A stretch of 41,383 nt of DNA from a virus. The notes beneath the pieces are model-generated. The model saw only the letters and a program-made list of their open reading frames with translations, ran no database searches and was not told the DNA's origin. A program made the position numbers and the translations under genes. The stretch is taken from IMG/VR virus record IMGVR_UViG_3300015374_000022, positions 1 to 41,383 of that record; one strand, written 5' to 3'. Shown piece after piece: positions 13,882 to 21,093 of this stretch (positions are counted from its first letter, which is position 1; every line of letters starts with the position of its first letter).

Positions 13882-14300
13882 CAGAACGGGGGGTCGTCGC
13901 TCGCCCACTGATCCGATCCGGCTGCGCCCGCGGAGCGCGTTGCCTTCTGGATCTTGCAGGTGGCGTAACGCAGCGACGGGCCGACTTCGTCAGCGCGCAG
14001 CTCCACCACGGTCCGCTTCTCGCCCTCAGAGGTGGTGTAGGAGCGCTGGACGATGCTGCCGAGGACAACGACGCGGGCGCCCTTGGCGAGGCACTCAGCG
14101 ACGTTCTCAGCGGCCGTGTTCCAGATGCTGCATCGGAGGAACAGCGGTTCGCCGTCCTTCCACTTGCCGGCCTGGCTGTCGAAGGTGCGCGGCGTCGACG
14201 CGACGGTGAAGTTCGCCACCGCCGAACCCCCTGCGGTGAAGCGGATTTCCGGGTCGGCGGTCAGGTTTCCAACGATGGTGATCTTGGTTTCTCCGGCCAT
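13881..14300 (-). CDS. ssb: Single-stranded DNA-binding protein
   Basis: OB-fold [23 protein letters not shown] (7-26), VANFTVAST (28-36), the dimer strand [21 protein letters not shown], then [20 protein letters not shown]. The C-terminus ends SDDPPF, the acidic tip that binds partner proteins. At 139 aa it is shorter than typical host SSB (about 170-180) because the Gly-rich linker is brief. The start overlaps the preceding stop (TAATG). Protects ssDNA during phage replication and recombination. Confidence 0.95.
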   Translation of the reverse strand: MAGETKITIVGNLTADPEIRFTAGGSAVANFTVASTPRTFDSQAGKWKDGEPLFLRCSIWNTAAENVAECLAKGARVVVLGSIVQRSYTTSEGEKRTVVELRADEVGPSLRYATCKIQKATRSAGAAGSDQWASDDPPF

Positions 14301-14584
14301 TACAGGAACTCCGTCTCGGGGCACTCGGCCCAGGCAATCACCTTCTGGTCGTACAGGGCGCGCAGGATTTCCAGCTTCTCGCGGAGGGTGCCGCGGGCCT
14401 CGTCCGAGACCGCCACGGCGATGCACGCGTTCTGGTACGGCGAGTCCGGTGCGGAGTACCAGTCGCCGTGAATCTCCGTGGCGAGCAGTCGCATGATGTG
14501 GCGGAGCTCCTGGACGTAGGTCGCCCACTTCAGCTGTGGCAGCCGATCATCGGAGTTGCCGATGGAGACGTAGACCGTGCTCAC
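14300..14584 (-). CDS. Hypothetical protein, 94 aa
   Basis: GTG start at 14584 in a GTGA overlap. Begins [20 protein letters not shown]; alpha/beta pattern with conserved-looking [18 protein letters not shown]. Similar proteins of unknown role occur in actinobacterial elements as far as I recall. It sits between a membrane peptide and SSB. Confidence 0.65.
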   Translation of the reverse strand: MSTVYVSIGNSDDRLPQLKWATYVQELRHIMRLLATEIHGDWYSAPDSPYQNACIAVAVSDEARGTLREKLEILRALYDQKVIAWAECPETEFL

Positions 14585-14772
14585 TTGGCTTCCTCCCCGG
14601 CCTTGCGGCGCGCACGCTGGGCGTGGACGAGCTTCTCCATGAGGCCGTCGTCCTCCGCGACGTCGCGGACGAGTTCGCGGGTATTGCGCGCCAGGGCCAG
14701 GCCGGCGCTGATGCCCATGAGGACGGCCGTGGCCAGGCGAACGACGTCGGTGGCGTTCTTGATGAACTTCAT
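14581..14772 (-). CDS. Small membrane-associated protein, 63 aa
   Basis: The ATG at 14772 overlaps the loader stop (ATGA). Starts MKFIKNATDVVRLATAVLMG; residues 10-29 are moderately hydrophobic, the rest is an acidic-then-basic helix ending RRKAGEEAK. Could be a membrane-tethering or coiled-coil accessory factor of the replication proteins (inference). Confidence 0.55.
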   Translation of the reverse strand: MKFIKNATDVVRLATAVLMGISAGLALARNTRELVRDVAEDDGLMEKLVHAQRARRKAGEEAK

Positions 14773-15425
14773 GCTGATTCCTGTTCTGCTCGGTGGATGT
14801 TGCGGCGCCGGTCGGGGCCGGCGAGGACAGCACGTGCAGCCATTTCGACGAGCCGGGACGCGACCCGGTCGCCGAGGTCGGCTCTGAGCTGTCCCGCAGG
14901 GACGTTGCTGGTGATGAGGGTCGCCAGCTGACGTTCGTAGCGGTGGTTGATCAGGCGGTAGTTGACTTCCTCGGTCCACTCGCTCGCCTTCGCGGCGCCC
15001 AGGTCGTCGAGGACGAGGACAGCGACGTTGGCCAGGCGGAGGAACGTCTCCTCCTGGTCGACGGTCGGGCGGGGCCGGAGTCGGGCGTAGGCGTCGGCGG
15101 CGGTGGTGAACGCCCAGGAGAACCGCGCGCCGGCCAGCGCCAGGTATCGGATCGCGCCGTAGGCCTGGAATGTCTTGCCGGTTCCGGTCGGCCCGAGGAG
15201 CAGCAGCGACGGGCCTTCGCGAAGCACCGGGTAGTGATGCTGCTTCGCGCCGGCCACGACGTCCGTCACCCACCGGTGAACCGCGGGGTCGGTGGGCTCG
15301 GCGGTCTGGTAGCGGCTCGGGATGGTCTTCGCCAGTCGCGCCTCGGCCTCGCTGATGTTGTCGGCCACGATCGCGGGGTCGGCGCCCAGCGCGGCCGGCA
15401 AGCTCGGCACGGGCATCGTCATCAC
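14769..15425 (-). CDS. DnaC/IstB-like helicase loader ATPase, 218 aa
   Basis: AAA+ ATPase: Walker A GPTGTGKT (78-85), Walker B LVLDDLG (137-143), sensor-1 TSN (172-174), and an Arg-finger region DRVASRL (186-192). Size and order fit DnaC/phage P-like loaders that deliver the host replicative helicase. The start (GTG at 15425 or ATG at 15422) touches the stop of the upstream initiator gene, the usual initiator-loader arrangement in phages. Confidence 0.88.
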   Translation of the reverse strand: MMTMPVPSLPAALGADPAIVADNISEAEARLAKTIPSRYQTAEPTDPAVHRWVTDVVAGAKQHHYPVLREGPSLLLLGPTGTGKTFQAYGAIRYLALAGARFSWAFTTAADAYARLRPRPTVDQEETFLRLANVAVLVLDDLGAAKASEWTEEVNYRLINHRYERQLATLITSNVPAGQLRADLGDRVASRLVEMAARAVLAGPDRRRNIHRAEQESA

Positions 15426-16219
15426 TAGAGCTCTCCGTAGTAGTCGTTGGGGTCGGTGGGGTTGCGGAACCCGAGGTGTCCCTGGGTTGGTCGGGGCTGT
15501 GGGTCGTCTTCCCAGCAGCCCTGGTTGAGCCAGGTCGCGGGCTGTTTCGTGTATTGCGGGTTCTGGCCCGCTCGTTCGTCCGCGTAGCGCTTCGCGCCGG
15601 CGATGATGGCCTGTGGGTCAGCTGAGTGGGTGGCCTTCTTCCAGGCCGTCTCTGCCGCCTTGCGCCCCACGTGCTTCGGGTAGGCGGCGTAGAACAGTTC
15701 GAACTCAGGGTCTCCTCGGGTCTTGGTCGTCCGCCGGATCGGTGGTGAAGGTTCTTCGTCAGAAGAACCTTTGGGTACGGGTACGGGTCGGGGGTCGCGA
15801 AGTTCGCGCGAACGTTCGCGGGTTGTGACGGCGAAGTTCTCGCGAAGTTCGCGCGAACCATCTGCGTCACTACCAGCAATTATCGTTTCTTCGCGGCGGG
15901 CTTCGCGGAGTTTTCGCATCCGTTTGCGCGCCTTCTCGCGCTTGTCGGTCACGGTCTCCGCGAGCGGGTTGTAATCCTGCCAATCGTGGAACTGAAAGCC
16001 TCCGCGGGTTCGTCGCCACAACCTGCGATCTACGAGTTCTCGAACAGCTGTCTCGGGGTCGCCGCAGAAACGGGCGGGCAGGTTGGACGGGACGAAACCG
16101 TCAGTGGTGTTTCGCGAAGCCCAACTGCCGGCCCGAGTCCAGAGCGCCACAGCGCTGTCCGATAGATCGAAGACCTTGGGGTGGTCGTAAAACCCGTCGT
16201 CAACCTTGAACCACACCAC
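15425..16219 (-). CDS. Phage replication initiator-like protein, 264 aa
   Basis: N-terminal winged-helix-like domain (1-90: MVWFKVDDGFYDHPKVFDLS... FHDWQDYNPL), a charged repetitive linker (about 92-165) and a C-terminal DnaD/DnaB-binding-like domain (FELFYAAYPKHVGRKAAETAW ... TKQPATWLNQGCWEDD). This is the usual layout of actinophage replication organiser proteins. It lies directly before the DnaC-like loader. The linker-coding DNA holds a dense repeat cluster that may be the replication origin, as in lambda O. GTG start at 16219. Confidence 0.8.
   Translation of the reverse strand: MVWFKVDDGFYDHPKVFDLSDSAVALWTRAGSWASRNTTDGFVPSNLPARFCGDPETAVRELVDRRLWRRTRGGFQFHDWQDYNPLAETVTDKREKARKRMRKLREARREETIIAGSDADGSRELRENFAVTTRERSRELRDPRPVPVPKGSSDEEPSPPIRRTTKTRGDPEFELFYAAYPKHVGRKAAETAWKKATHSADPQAIIAGAKRYADERAGQNPQYTKQPATWLNQGCWEDDPQPRPTQGHLGFRNPTDPNDYYGEL
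15748..15892. other. Origin-like repeat cluster inside the initiator gene
   Basis: Contents in order: a 10-bp perfect hairpin AAGGTTCTTC/GAAGAACCTT (15748-15771); GGGTACG tandem units (15773-15790); two identical 19-mers TCGCGAAGTTCGCGCGAAC at 15795-15813 and 15840-15858; a 14-bp palindrome CGCGAACGTTCGCG (15807-15820); and an AT-richer tract (15876-15892). Each 19-mer is itself two overlapping palindromes. Iterons, dyads and an AT tract inside an initiator gene match the design of lambda-type origins. Direct replication evidence is absent. Confidence 0.6.
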
Positions 16220-16277
16220 CCGACGTACCTCATCCTCGATGCCTCTAAGGCGGCTGTGTGAACATCTGTGCGCCCGT

Positions 16278-17075
16278 TCAGGCGGCCTCGCGCCACTCGG
16301 GGATGCGCTTGGTTCGCCGCCCCTTGTTCACCATGCCCACGAGAACCTCGGCCATGGCGTCGGCGATGTTGGCGCTGCGCAACCGGCGCAGCTGACGGGC
16401 GTCGCCGATGACGCCGAGCGGTCCGCCGTCGTGGGTGGACAGGTCCGTGGCCAACTTGCGCAAGTCGAGCTCGTCCCCGTACCGGAGAACCACCAGACCC
16501 AAGCCCTTGATCAGTTCGGCCCGGACGCCGTTCTCGTTCATACCGAACGCCACGGTGAGCACGTTGACCACGGTCTCGCAGGCATCGAGGTTGCCGCTCT
16601 CGTAGATCTTGGCACCCTCGTAGACCCACTCCAAGGCGCTCACGGCGCTGAAATGCCCCCGGCTGACGGCGCCGGTGACCTTCCAGCCGTTGCGCTCCAG
16701 TACCTGGTTCATGGCGACGGCCTTCGCCTCGCCTTCGACCACCCGGATGATGAACTTGGTGGTGGGCTTGACGGTCTTGGTGTTGTTGTACAGGCGGAAC
16801 AACCGGGCCTCTTCGGCGAGCGTGAGGCCGGTGAAAACTTTGCAGTCCGCCTCGTACTCGCCGTGGCCGGCCTCCTTCAGCGCTGCCACCCGGGTCTGGC
16901 CATCCACCACGTGGTAGGTGCCGTCCTCGCGGTGGCTGACGATGAGGGTTCCGAGTGCCGCAAAGTCGAGCTCCGCGGCGATGCTGCGCGCTCGGCCGGT
17001 GTCGATGGTGCGCTGCACGCGGCGGTCCACCGTGAGGTGGTCCACCCGAATGGCCTCGATCTTGGGTTCTTTCAT
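16278..17075 (-). CDS. ParB-like (DUF6551-type) protein, 265 aa
   Basis: N-terminal ParB/sulfiredoxin-like domain: VDHLTVDRRVQR, then IVSHREDGTYHVVDGQTRVA (about 45-64), where the DGQTR motif corresponds to DGxHR of ParB-type CTPase/nucleases. The C-terminal 150 residues are helical. Matches actinobacterial DUF6551-like proteins as I recall them. The ATG at 17075 overlaps the stop of the second ParB-like gene. Possible roles are segregation, regulation or nuclease activity. Confidence 0.75.
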   Translation of the reverse strand: MKEPKIEAIRVDHLTVDRRVQRTIDTGRARSIAAELDFAALGTLIVSHREDGTYHVVDGQTRVAALKEAGHGEYEADCKVFTGLTLAEEARLFRLYNNTKTVKPTTKFIIRVVEGEAKAVAMNQVLERNGWKVTGAVSRGHFSAVSALEWVYEGAKIYESGNLDACETVVNVLTVAFGMNENGVRAELIKGLGLVVLRYGDELDLRKLATDLSTHDGGPLGVIGDARQLRRLRSANIADAMAEVLVGMVNKGRRTKRIPEWREAA

Positions 17076-17938
17076 GGCTGCCCTTCTTCGTTGACAACCC
17101 GCAGGCACCTGCGGATCTTTGACAGTGCGCGAATCCCCTTCGTCAACGCGCGGTCGAACGCCTTCCTGTCCTCATCGGACAGACCGGGGTCGGCGGTGGT
17201 GATGCCCTTGACCGCCAGCTCCAGGCCGTTCATGTCGGTGGCGATGGCCTGGAGCGCGTCTCGCGCAATGACGCCTGTGTCCTTCTTGGCCGGTGTGCGG
17301 AGGCGTCGGGTCCCTTCGAGGCCCTCCTTCTCCGGTGGCGCAGCGCCGCGGGGGCGCATTCCGCCGCTGACCTTCTTGACGAACTCGTCCTGCTCGGCAG
17401 CCGGCAGCCGGACAACGCGGTCCGCGGTGGCGAGCGGGACCTTCCCTTCCTCGACGAGCGCCGCCATCGCGGGTGTGCCCCGCTGGAGCACGCTGCGGGC
17501 ACGCTGGACGGCTGAGCGCGAGACCTTGAGCAGGTCTGCCGCCTCCTTCTGTGCCGGGGCGGGGTGTTCAAATGCCTCAGGTGAGGCATTTGAATCCCGT
17601 TCACGTTCCCCGGGGCCGCGGCTCGCGATCTTTCCCGCGACGACGGCCCGCTGAGTGTCGGTGAGGTGGCGGCGGTGCAGGTTGGCGCTGATGACGAAAA
17701 TCCAGGGGTCGCCGGCGTGCGTTGAGAAGGTCGGTTCAATGCCCGCCTCACGGCACGCCATCAACCGGTGTCGGCCGTCGAGGACCTGCCCGGACGGGGT
17801 CAGGACGATTGCTTCCAGCAGCCCGTTCGTACGGATGTCTTCGGTCAGCTCGTGAAACTCGTCCTCGGACATCAGGGGAAACAGCTCCGCCGCGGGATGC
17901 GCGATTGCGTCTTCGGGGCGCCACACCAGGGCCGTCAC
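17072..17938 (-). CDS. ParB-like nuclease-domain protein with HTH, 288 aa
   Basis: Typical ParB start: HPAAELFPLMSEDEFHELTE, then IVLTPSGQVLDGRHRLMACR (44-63) with the conserved GRHR box, followed by ISANLHRRHLTDTQRAVVA (ParB/KorB-like). A helix-turn-helix follows (EAADLLKVSRSAVQRARSVL, 133-152), and the tail is charged. GTG at 17938 overlaps the HNH stop. It carries a 28-bp palindrome within its own coding sequence, a candidate binding site. Common as phage DNA-binding/regulatory proteins. Confidence 0.82.
   Translation of the reverse strand: MTALVWRPEDAIAHPAAELFPLMSEDEFHELTEDIRTNGLLEAIVLTPSGQVLDGRHRLMACREAGIEPTFSTHAGDPWIFVISANLHRRHLTDTQRAVVAGKIASRGPGERERDSNASPEAFEHPAPAQKEAADLLKVSRSAVQRARSVLQRGTPAMAALVEEGKVPLATADRVVRLPAAEQDEFVKKVSGGMRPRGAAPPEKEGLEGTRRLRTPAKKDTGVIARDALQAIATDMNGLELAVKGITTADPGLSDEDRKAFDRALTKGIRALSKIRRCLRVVNEEGQP
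17567..17594. repeat. Perfect 28-bp palindrome inside the ParB-like gene
   Basis: TTCAAATGCCTCA-GG-TGAGGCATTTGAA: 13-bp arms with a 2-nt centre. It encodes part of the linker between the ParB domain and the HTH. It is AT-richer than its surroundings and unlike the universal chromosomal parS (TGTTTCACGTGAAACA). The arms are too long to be chance. Confidence 0.75.
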
Positions 17939-18303
17939 GCGATGTCCTTTCCCTGCCTACAGGCGGTTTCGGTGAAGTCGACGGGGTTCCAGCTGCCGTC
18001 GTCGCTCAACCAGACGTAGATCCGGCCGAAGTGCTTCCACAGCAACGCGGGCATGTCGGCGGGCGTGAGTGCTCCGCGCACGCTCCACCCGTTGGCGTAG
18101 GCCTTGAGCGGGTTCGCATGGATGTAGCCGTGGCATCCGGTGGTACCCGACCCGCAGACGTGCAACAGGTTCGAGATGTCCCACGTGCCACCCTGCGAAC
18201 GGTTCTTCCGGTGCTGGATGTTCGTCGCCTTGGCTCTACCGCACACCTCGCAGAGTCCGTCGCTACGCGCGGCAACCACGCGGCGGGCCTGCGTGCTGTT
18301 CAT
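17935..18303 (-). CDS. HNH endonuclease, 122 aa
   Basis: HNH/McrA-like zinc nuclease: CEVCGRAKATNIQHRKNRSQ (18-37), TWDISNLLHVCGSGTTGCHG (40-59) and YIHANP. The catalytic His31, Asn45 and His58/His62 are present, with structural Cys18, Cys21, Cys50 and Cys57. In phages such enzymes assist packaging, recombination or homing; here it lies in the early operon, upstream of the ParB-like pair. Stop overlaps the next GTG. Confidence 0.88.
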   Translation of the reverse strand: MNSTQARRVVAARSDGLCEVCGRAKATNIQHRKNRSQGGTWDISNLLHVCGSGTTGCHGYIHANPLKAYANGWSVRGALTPADMPALLWKHFGRIYVWLSDDGSWNPVDFTETACRQGKDIA

Positions 18304-18740
18304 GCGCAGTCCGCCCCGTCGACCCCGTAGTCCTCCGCGGTCGTGGCCTCCAGCATTCGGGGCATCTGGGAGGCATCCCCACCGGCCAGTTGCACCAGCC
18401 GAACACGGAATTCGTGTAGTTCGCCGTTGGCCCGCAGCAGCTGACCGGCCAGGCGCAGCCCGCGCTCCTGCAAGTCCTCGTTGCGGCGCTCCAGGCGTTC
18501 GGCTTTCCGCTTGAGTTTGGCGATCTCATGCAGCAAGCCGCCAACCTCGATGTCCGCCGGTCGGCCGTCGTTGGCGAGGTGCAGGTGCAGCGCGTTGTGA
18601 TCGAAGACGATCTGCTCTGCGATGGCGCGAGTATGCGCCGTGAAGATCGGTTCGTCCTCGTCGTCGAACTTGTCGGCGTTCTCGGCGTAGCCGTGGATGC
18701 CGTAGTGGGTGCCGACGCGCCAGCGGCGGGTGTCGGTCAT
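18300..18740 (-). CDS. Coiled-coil protein, 146 aa
   Basis: The ATG at 18740 overlaps the lipoprotein stop. Residues 1-60 are a mixed alpha/beta module (WRVGTHYGIHGYAENADKFD). Residues 65-115 form a long charged coiled coil (LLHEIAKLKRKAERLERRNE). No enzyme motif. An upstream in-frame extension runs through the lipoprotein gene and is rejected. Confidence 0.7.
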   Translation of the reverse strand: MTDTRRWRVGTHYGIHGYAENADKFDDEDEPIFTAHTRAIAEQIVFDHNALHLHLANDGRPADIEVGGLLHEIAKLKRKAERLERRNEDLQERGLRLAGQLLRANGELHEFRVRLVQLAGGDASQMPRMLEATTAEDYGVDGADCA

Positions 18741-19027
18741 CGGCCACCGCCAATGGTTGCCGTCGCGGTCGTGGACGGGGCAGTGGACGGCGCCGTGACA
18801 ACGGGCGGTGGCGCGTCGCATCCAGCCGGGACGAAGAATTCGAACTGGTCGTGGTCGCCGTCGACCTTGGAGAAGTAGATCAGGTTCGCGCCGTCGCAGA
18901 ACCGGTACAGGCTGCTCGTTCCGGGAACGAGTGTGGCGTTCGTGGCGGCCGGGTCGATGGTGCGGGCACACGCCGTGACGCTGCCCAGCAGTACGACAGC
19001 AGCAGCGACCCCGATGAGGATGCGCAT
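18737..19027 (-). CDS. Phage-encoded lipoprotein, 96 aa
   Basis: N-terminal signal MRILIGVAAAVVLLGSVTAC ends in a lipobox (V-T-A-C20), so it should be lipidated and exposed on the membrane. The mature part is about 76 aa, with two Cys and a Thr/Pro/Ser-rich C-terminus. Small phage lipoproteins sometimes block superinfection, though nothing here proves it. It sits inside the early operon, coupled by ATGA to the next gene. Confidence 0.75.
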   Translation of the reverse strand: MRILIGVAAAVVLLGSVTACARTIDPAATNATLVPGTSSLYRFCDGANLIYFSKVDGDHDQFEFFVPAGCDAPPPVVTAPSTAPSTTATATIGGGR

Positions 19028-19047
19028 GGTATGTCCTTTATGGATCG

Positions 19048-19413
19048 CTAGATGCCCGCGCGTCCTTCAGCGTGCATCTTGTCGACTTCTCGGGCTGAGG
19101 CAACGAACGTCCTGCCGTTCGCGACCTGCTCGCGGAGCTGGAGCAGTTGCGCTTTGTGCGCTTCTGCTTCAGCTGCGGTGACCAACCGAGTCAGGTAGAG
19201 GGAGGCGATCTGGTCGTCGGCCTCGGCGATCGTCTCGGCCGTCGCGTGGGAGACGCGGTCACCCTCGGCCTTGGCGCGCAGAATTGCCTGTGCCCGCGCG
19301 GACTTGTGTGCGGCTTCGGCTTTTGCCGCGGAGACAAGGACTTCGCGGTACTCCTGCGCCTTGAGCTGGTACTGGCGGCTGACGTTTCCCAGGTGGTCCA
19401 GGGGTTCGGTCAC
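19048..19413 (-). CDS. Helical/coiled-coil protein, 121 aa
   Basis: GTG start at 19413 overlapping the upstream stop. Long Ala/Glu/Lys-rich helices (residues 15-110) resembling small actinophage early proteins of unknown function. No motif for an enzyme. Confidence 0.65.
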   Translation of the reverse strand: MTEPLDHLGNVSRQYQLKAQEYREVLVSAAKAEAAHKSARAQAILRAKAEGDRVSHATAETIAEADDQIASLYLTRLVTAAEAEAHKAQLLQLREQVANGRTFVASAREVDKMHAEGRAGI

Positions 19414-19637
19414 GGCGTCGCCTCTTCCGCCAGGATCACCAGCCCACGCGGCCTGTTGTGGTCACGGCGGATGTGGCCGAGGGCTTCGAGGGTCCGCAGC
19501 TGGTACAGAACCGACGACTTGGAGCGGAGCTTCACGCCGTCGGCGATCTCCTGGACGCTGGGCGGGTAACCCACATCCTTGATGTAGGTACGCAGGTAGT
19601 GCATGATGCCCTGCTGCGTGTGAGTGAGGCCGGTCAT
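19410..19637 (-). CDS. LexA DNA-binding domain without peptidase, 75 aa
   Basis: Nearly complete match to the LexA N-terminal winged-helix: LTHTQQGIMHYLRTYIKDVG, YPPSVQEIADGVKLRSKSSV, then YQLRTLEALGHIRRDHNRPR. The C-terminal S24 autopeptidase domain (Ala-Gly cleavage site, Ser/Lys dyad) is absent: the protein ends at residue 75. It could bind SOS-box-like operators but could not be cleaved after DNA damage. Its neighbours are the Erf-like gene and a coiled-coil gene. Confidence 0.85.
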   Translation of the reverse strand: MTGLTHTQQGIMHYLRTYIKDVGYPPSVQEIADGVKLRSKSSVLYQLRTLEALGHIRRDHNRPRGLVILAEEATP

Positions 19638-20206
19638 GAGGCCTCCTCGCCGCTGGCGAGCGAAACACCCATCCCGACAGCACGGAGGTCTGTCAGGAAG
19701 CGCGTGAGCTCCTCTGCTGACGCGTCACGGATATCGCCGCCGGTGTGCAGGTCGAACTCATGCGCAACGTCGCGCAGCGGCCACTTTCGCACGGCGGCAA
19801 GGGCCTTGATCTGGGCTCGCAAGACTTCCGCTTCCGGGTCGACGTCCCGTTCGGCCGTGCGGTTGCGGACTTCCTCGTGGGAGGCAACCCCCTTGCGGGT
19901 ATCAGCCGCCAGCGCAGCGACGATCGCGCGCCCCCACGCGGCGGTCTCCGCGTTCTGGAGCTCAGAAAACTTCGTGTAGGGCGTGCGGCCGGGTACGGGC
20001 TCGTAGGCCATGCCAACACCAGGGGTCGGATCCTCGGGGGTCCGGTACGCGGCAGCCACGACGACGATGTACGCCTGCTCTCCGATGTGCTCGATGGCGT
20101 ACGGCGTGTCAAGGTCCGCCGGCCGGAGGCAGCCTTCGGGCCACTTCGTACGGAACTCCGCGATCCGCGTGGCGACGTCGTTGTAGTCGCCCAGGTCGAC
20201 GGCCAT
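19634..20206 (-). CDS. Erf-like/ssDNA annealing candidate, 190 aa
   Basis: Contains the stretch YTKFSELQNAETAAWGRAIV then AALAADTRKG. The NAETAxxGRA pattern is found in Erf/Sak-like single-strand annealing proteins, where it follows a beta core; the preceding segments (AYIVVVAAAYRTPED) fit such strands. The C-terminal 70 residues are helical. The position beside SSB- and nuclease-coding operon members suits recombination. Overall similarity to named families is only moderate. Confidence 0.55.
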   Translation of the reverse strand: MAVDLGDYNDVATRIAEFRTKWPEGCLRPADLDTPYAIEHIGEQAYIVVVAAAYRTPEDPTPGVGMAYEPVPGRTPYTKFSELQNAETAAWGRAIVAALAADTRKGVASHEEVRNRTAERDVDPEAEVLRAQIKALAAVRKWPLRDVAHEFDLHTGGDIRDASAEELTRFLTDLRAVGMGVSLASGEEAS

Positions 20207-20688
20207 CAGGCCTCACCGTCCAACAGGCGGGGGCCGACGAGCTCGTGCCACCGCTTGGCCACAATCTCCTGGTAGCCCGGTTCACTGCGGAAGCTCACGT
20301 ACGGGTCGCCGTGTCGGGCCTCGATCCCGGGAATGACCTCACCAGTGCGAACGTCGACCGGCGCTCCGTGCGTCTTGAGGGAGTCAAAGATCCGGGCGAG
20401 GAACGCCGGCCGGACGGTCGGCTGGATCTCGCTCGGGTAGTTCGTCTGGACCCAGCGCAGGAGGGCGGCTTCGTCGGTAACCGTGGGGGTCACGCGGCCG
20501 CGGGTCTTGGTGATCTTTCCGAGCCGCACCCCGTCGGGGAGGGTCGCGGCCTTCGAGTCGCCTTCGTCCAAAATGGACAGGAAGGCCTCGGAGATCTGGA
20601 TTTCAAGGTCTCGGATGCGAGACTTCAGAGCCTTCAGTACTGCCAGCTGTGCCGCTTGTTCGCGGGTGTCGAGTGCCTGATCGGTCGT
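20206..20688 (-). CDS. Early protein with apparent ACG start, 160 aa
   Basis: The standard starts in frame give only TTG at 20571 (121 aa). The frame upstream is plainly coding: TDQALDTREQAAQLAVLKAL then a helix to EAFLSILDEG. The natural start appears to be ACG at 20688, preceded by GGCAGGGA at good spacing; homologs I recall begin MT.DQ. No ATG, GTG or TTG lies between this point and the upstream stop except the internal TTG. The protein belongs to a common actinophage early family of unknown function with GEVIPGIEARHGDPYVSFR. Confidence 0.65.
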   Translation of the reverse strand, partial: TTDQALDTREQAAQLAVLKALKSRIRDLEIQISEAFLSILDEGDSKAATLPDGVRLGKITKTRGRVTPTVTDEAALLRWVQTNYPSEIQPTVRPAFLARIFDSLKTHGAPVDVRTGEVIPGIEARHGDPYVSFRSEPGYQEIVAKRWHELVGPRLLDGEA

Positions 20689-20733
20689 ATCTGATCCCTG
20701 CCTGCGGGTCGTAGTTGGGTGGGGTCGGCAATG

Positions 20734-21021
20734 CTAGCCGTCGAGGGGCAGCGGGACCTCTCCGGTTCGCTGCTCTTGCAGCTCAGTCAACAGCTTCTGA
20801 AGATCCGCTGCGGCGTCGGCCCTCATGTTGGGATCCGGTGCCTCGATCGCCGTCAGGCACACCTCTGCGGTGATGGAGCCATCCTTCGCGAGCTTGGTGG
20901 TCTTGCTGCACTTGAGGCGCGCGACAACGTAATGCTCGTGCCCCGGGTGCTCCACGAGGGTGTAGAGCAGGTCGGCGAGACCGTGATTGGCGGGCAGACG
21001 CCCTGAAAGCGTGACGGGCAT
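20734..21021 (-). CDS. Hypothetical early protein, 95 aa
   Basis: ATG at 21021 after AAGGAGTACC. Beta-rich start (MPVTLSGRLPANHGLADLLY) with HYVVARLKCSKTTKLAKDGS and an acidic helical end. It lies beside the Erf-like and ACG-start genes, typical of actinophage recombination modules. No domain recognised. Confidence 0.7.
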   Translation of the reverse strand: MPVTLSGRLPANHGLADLLYTLVEHPGHEHYVVARLKCSKTTKLAKDGSITAEVCLTAIEAPDPNMRADAAADLQKLLTELQEQRTGEVPLPLDG

Positions 21022-21093
21022 GTGGTACTCCTTGAAGGTGGGAAGAGGTGGGGCGTGCGCGGTCGGGGCACAACACGCCCCACCTCGGTCTTG

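Noticed and set aside
15795-15858. 19-mer repeats explained by repeated peptide SREL alone
   Set aside because: Protein repetition would not need identical synonymous codons, nested palindromes and an adjacent hairpin; codon identity suggests DNA-level selection.
14581-15879. 432-codon minus-strand frame crossing the initiator and loader genes
   Set aside because: Only its last 63 codons are a plausible gene (14581-14772). The rest is an Arg/Pro-rich shadow of the loader and initiator genes in another frame.
16206-17654. 482-codon plus-strand frame opposite the ParB-like genes
   Set aside because: Exact antisense of two well-supported genes; low-complexity Gly/Val/Ala composition and no ribosome binding site.
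20571-20573. Internal TTG as the start of the 160-aa early protein
   Set aside because: It has no Shine-Dalgarno and lies downstream of about 38 clearly coding codons.
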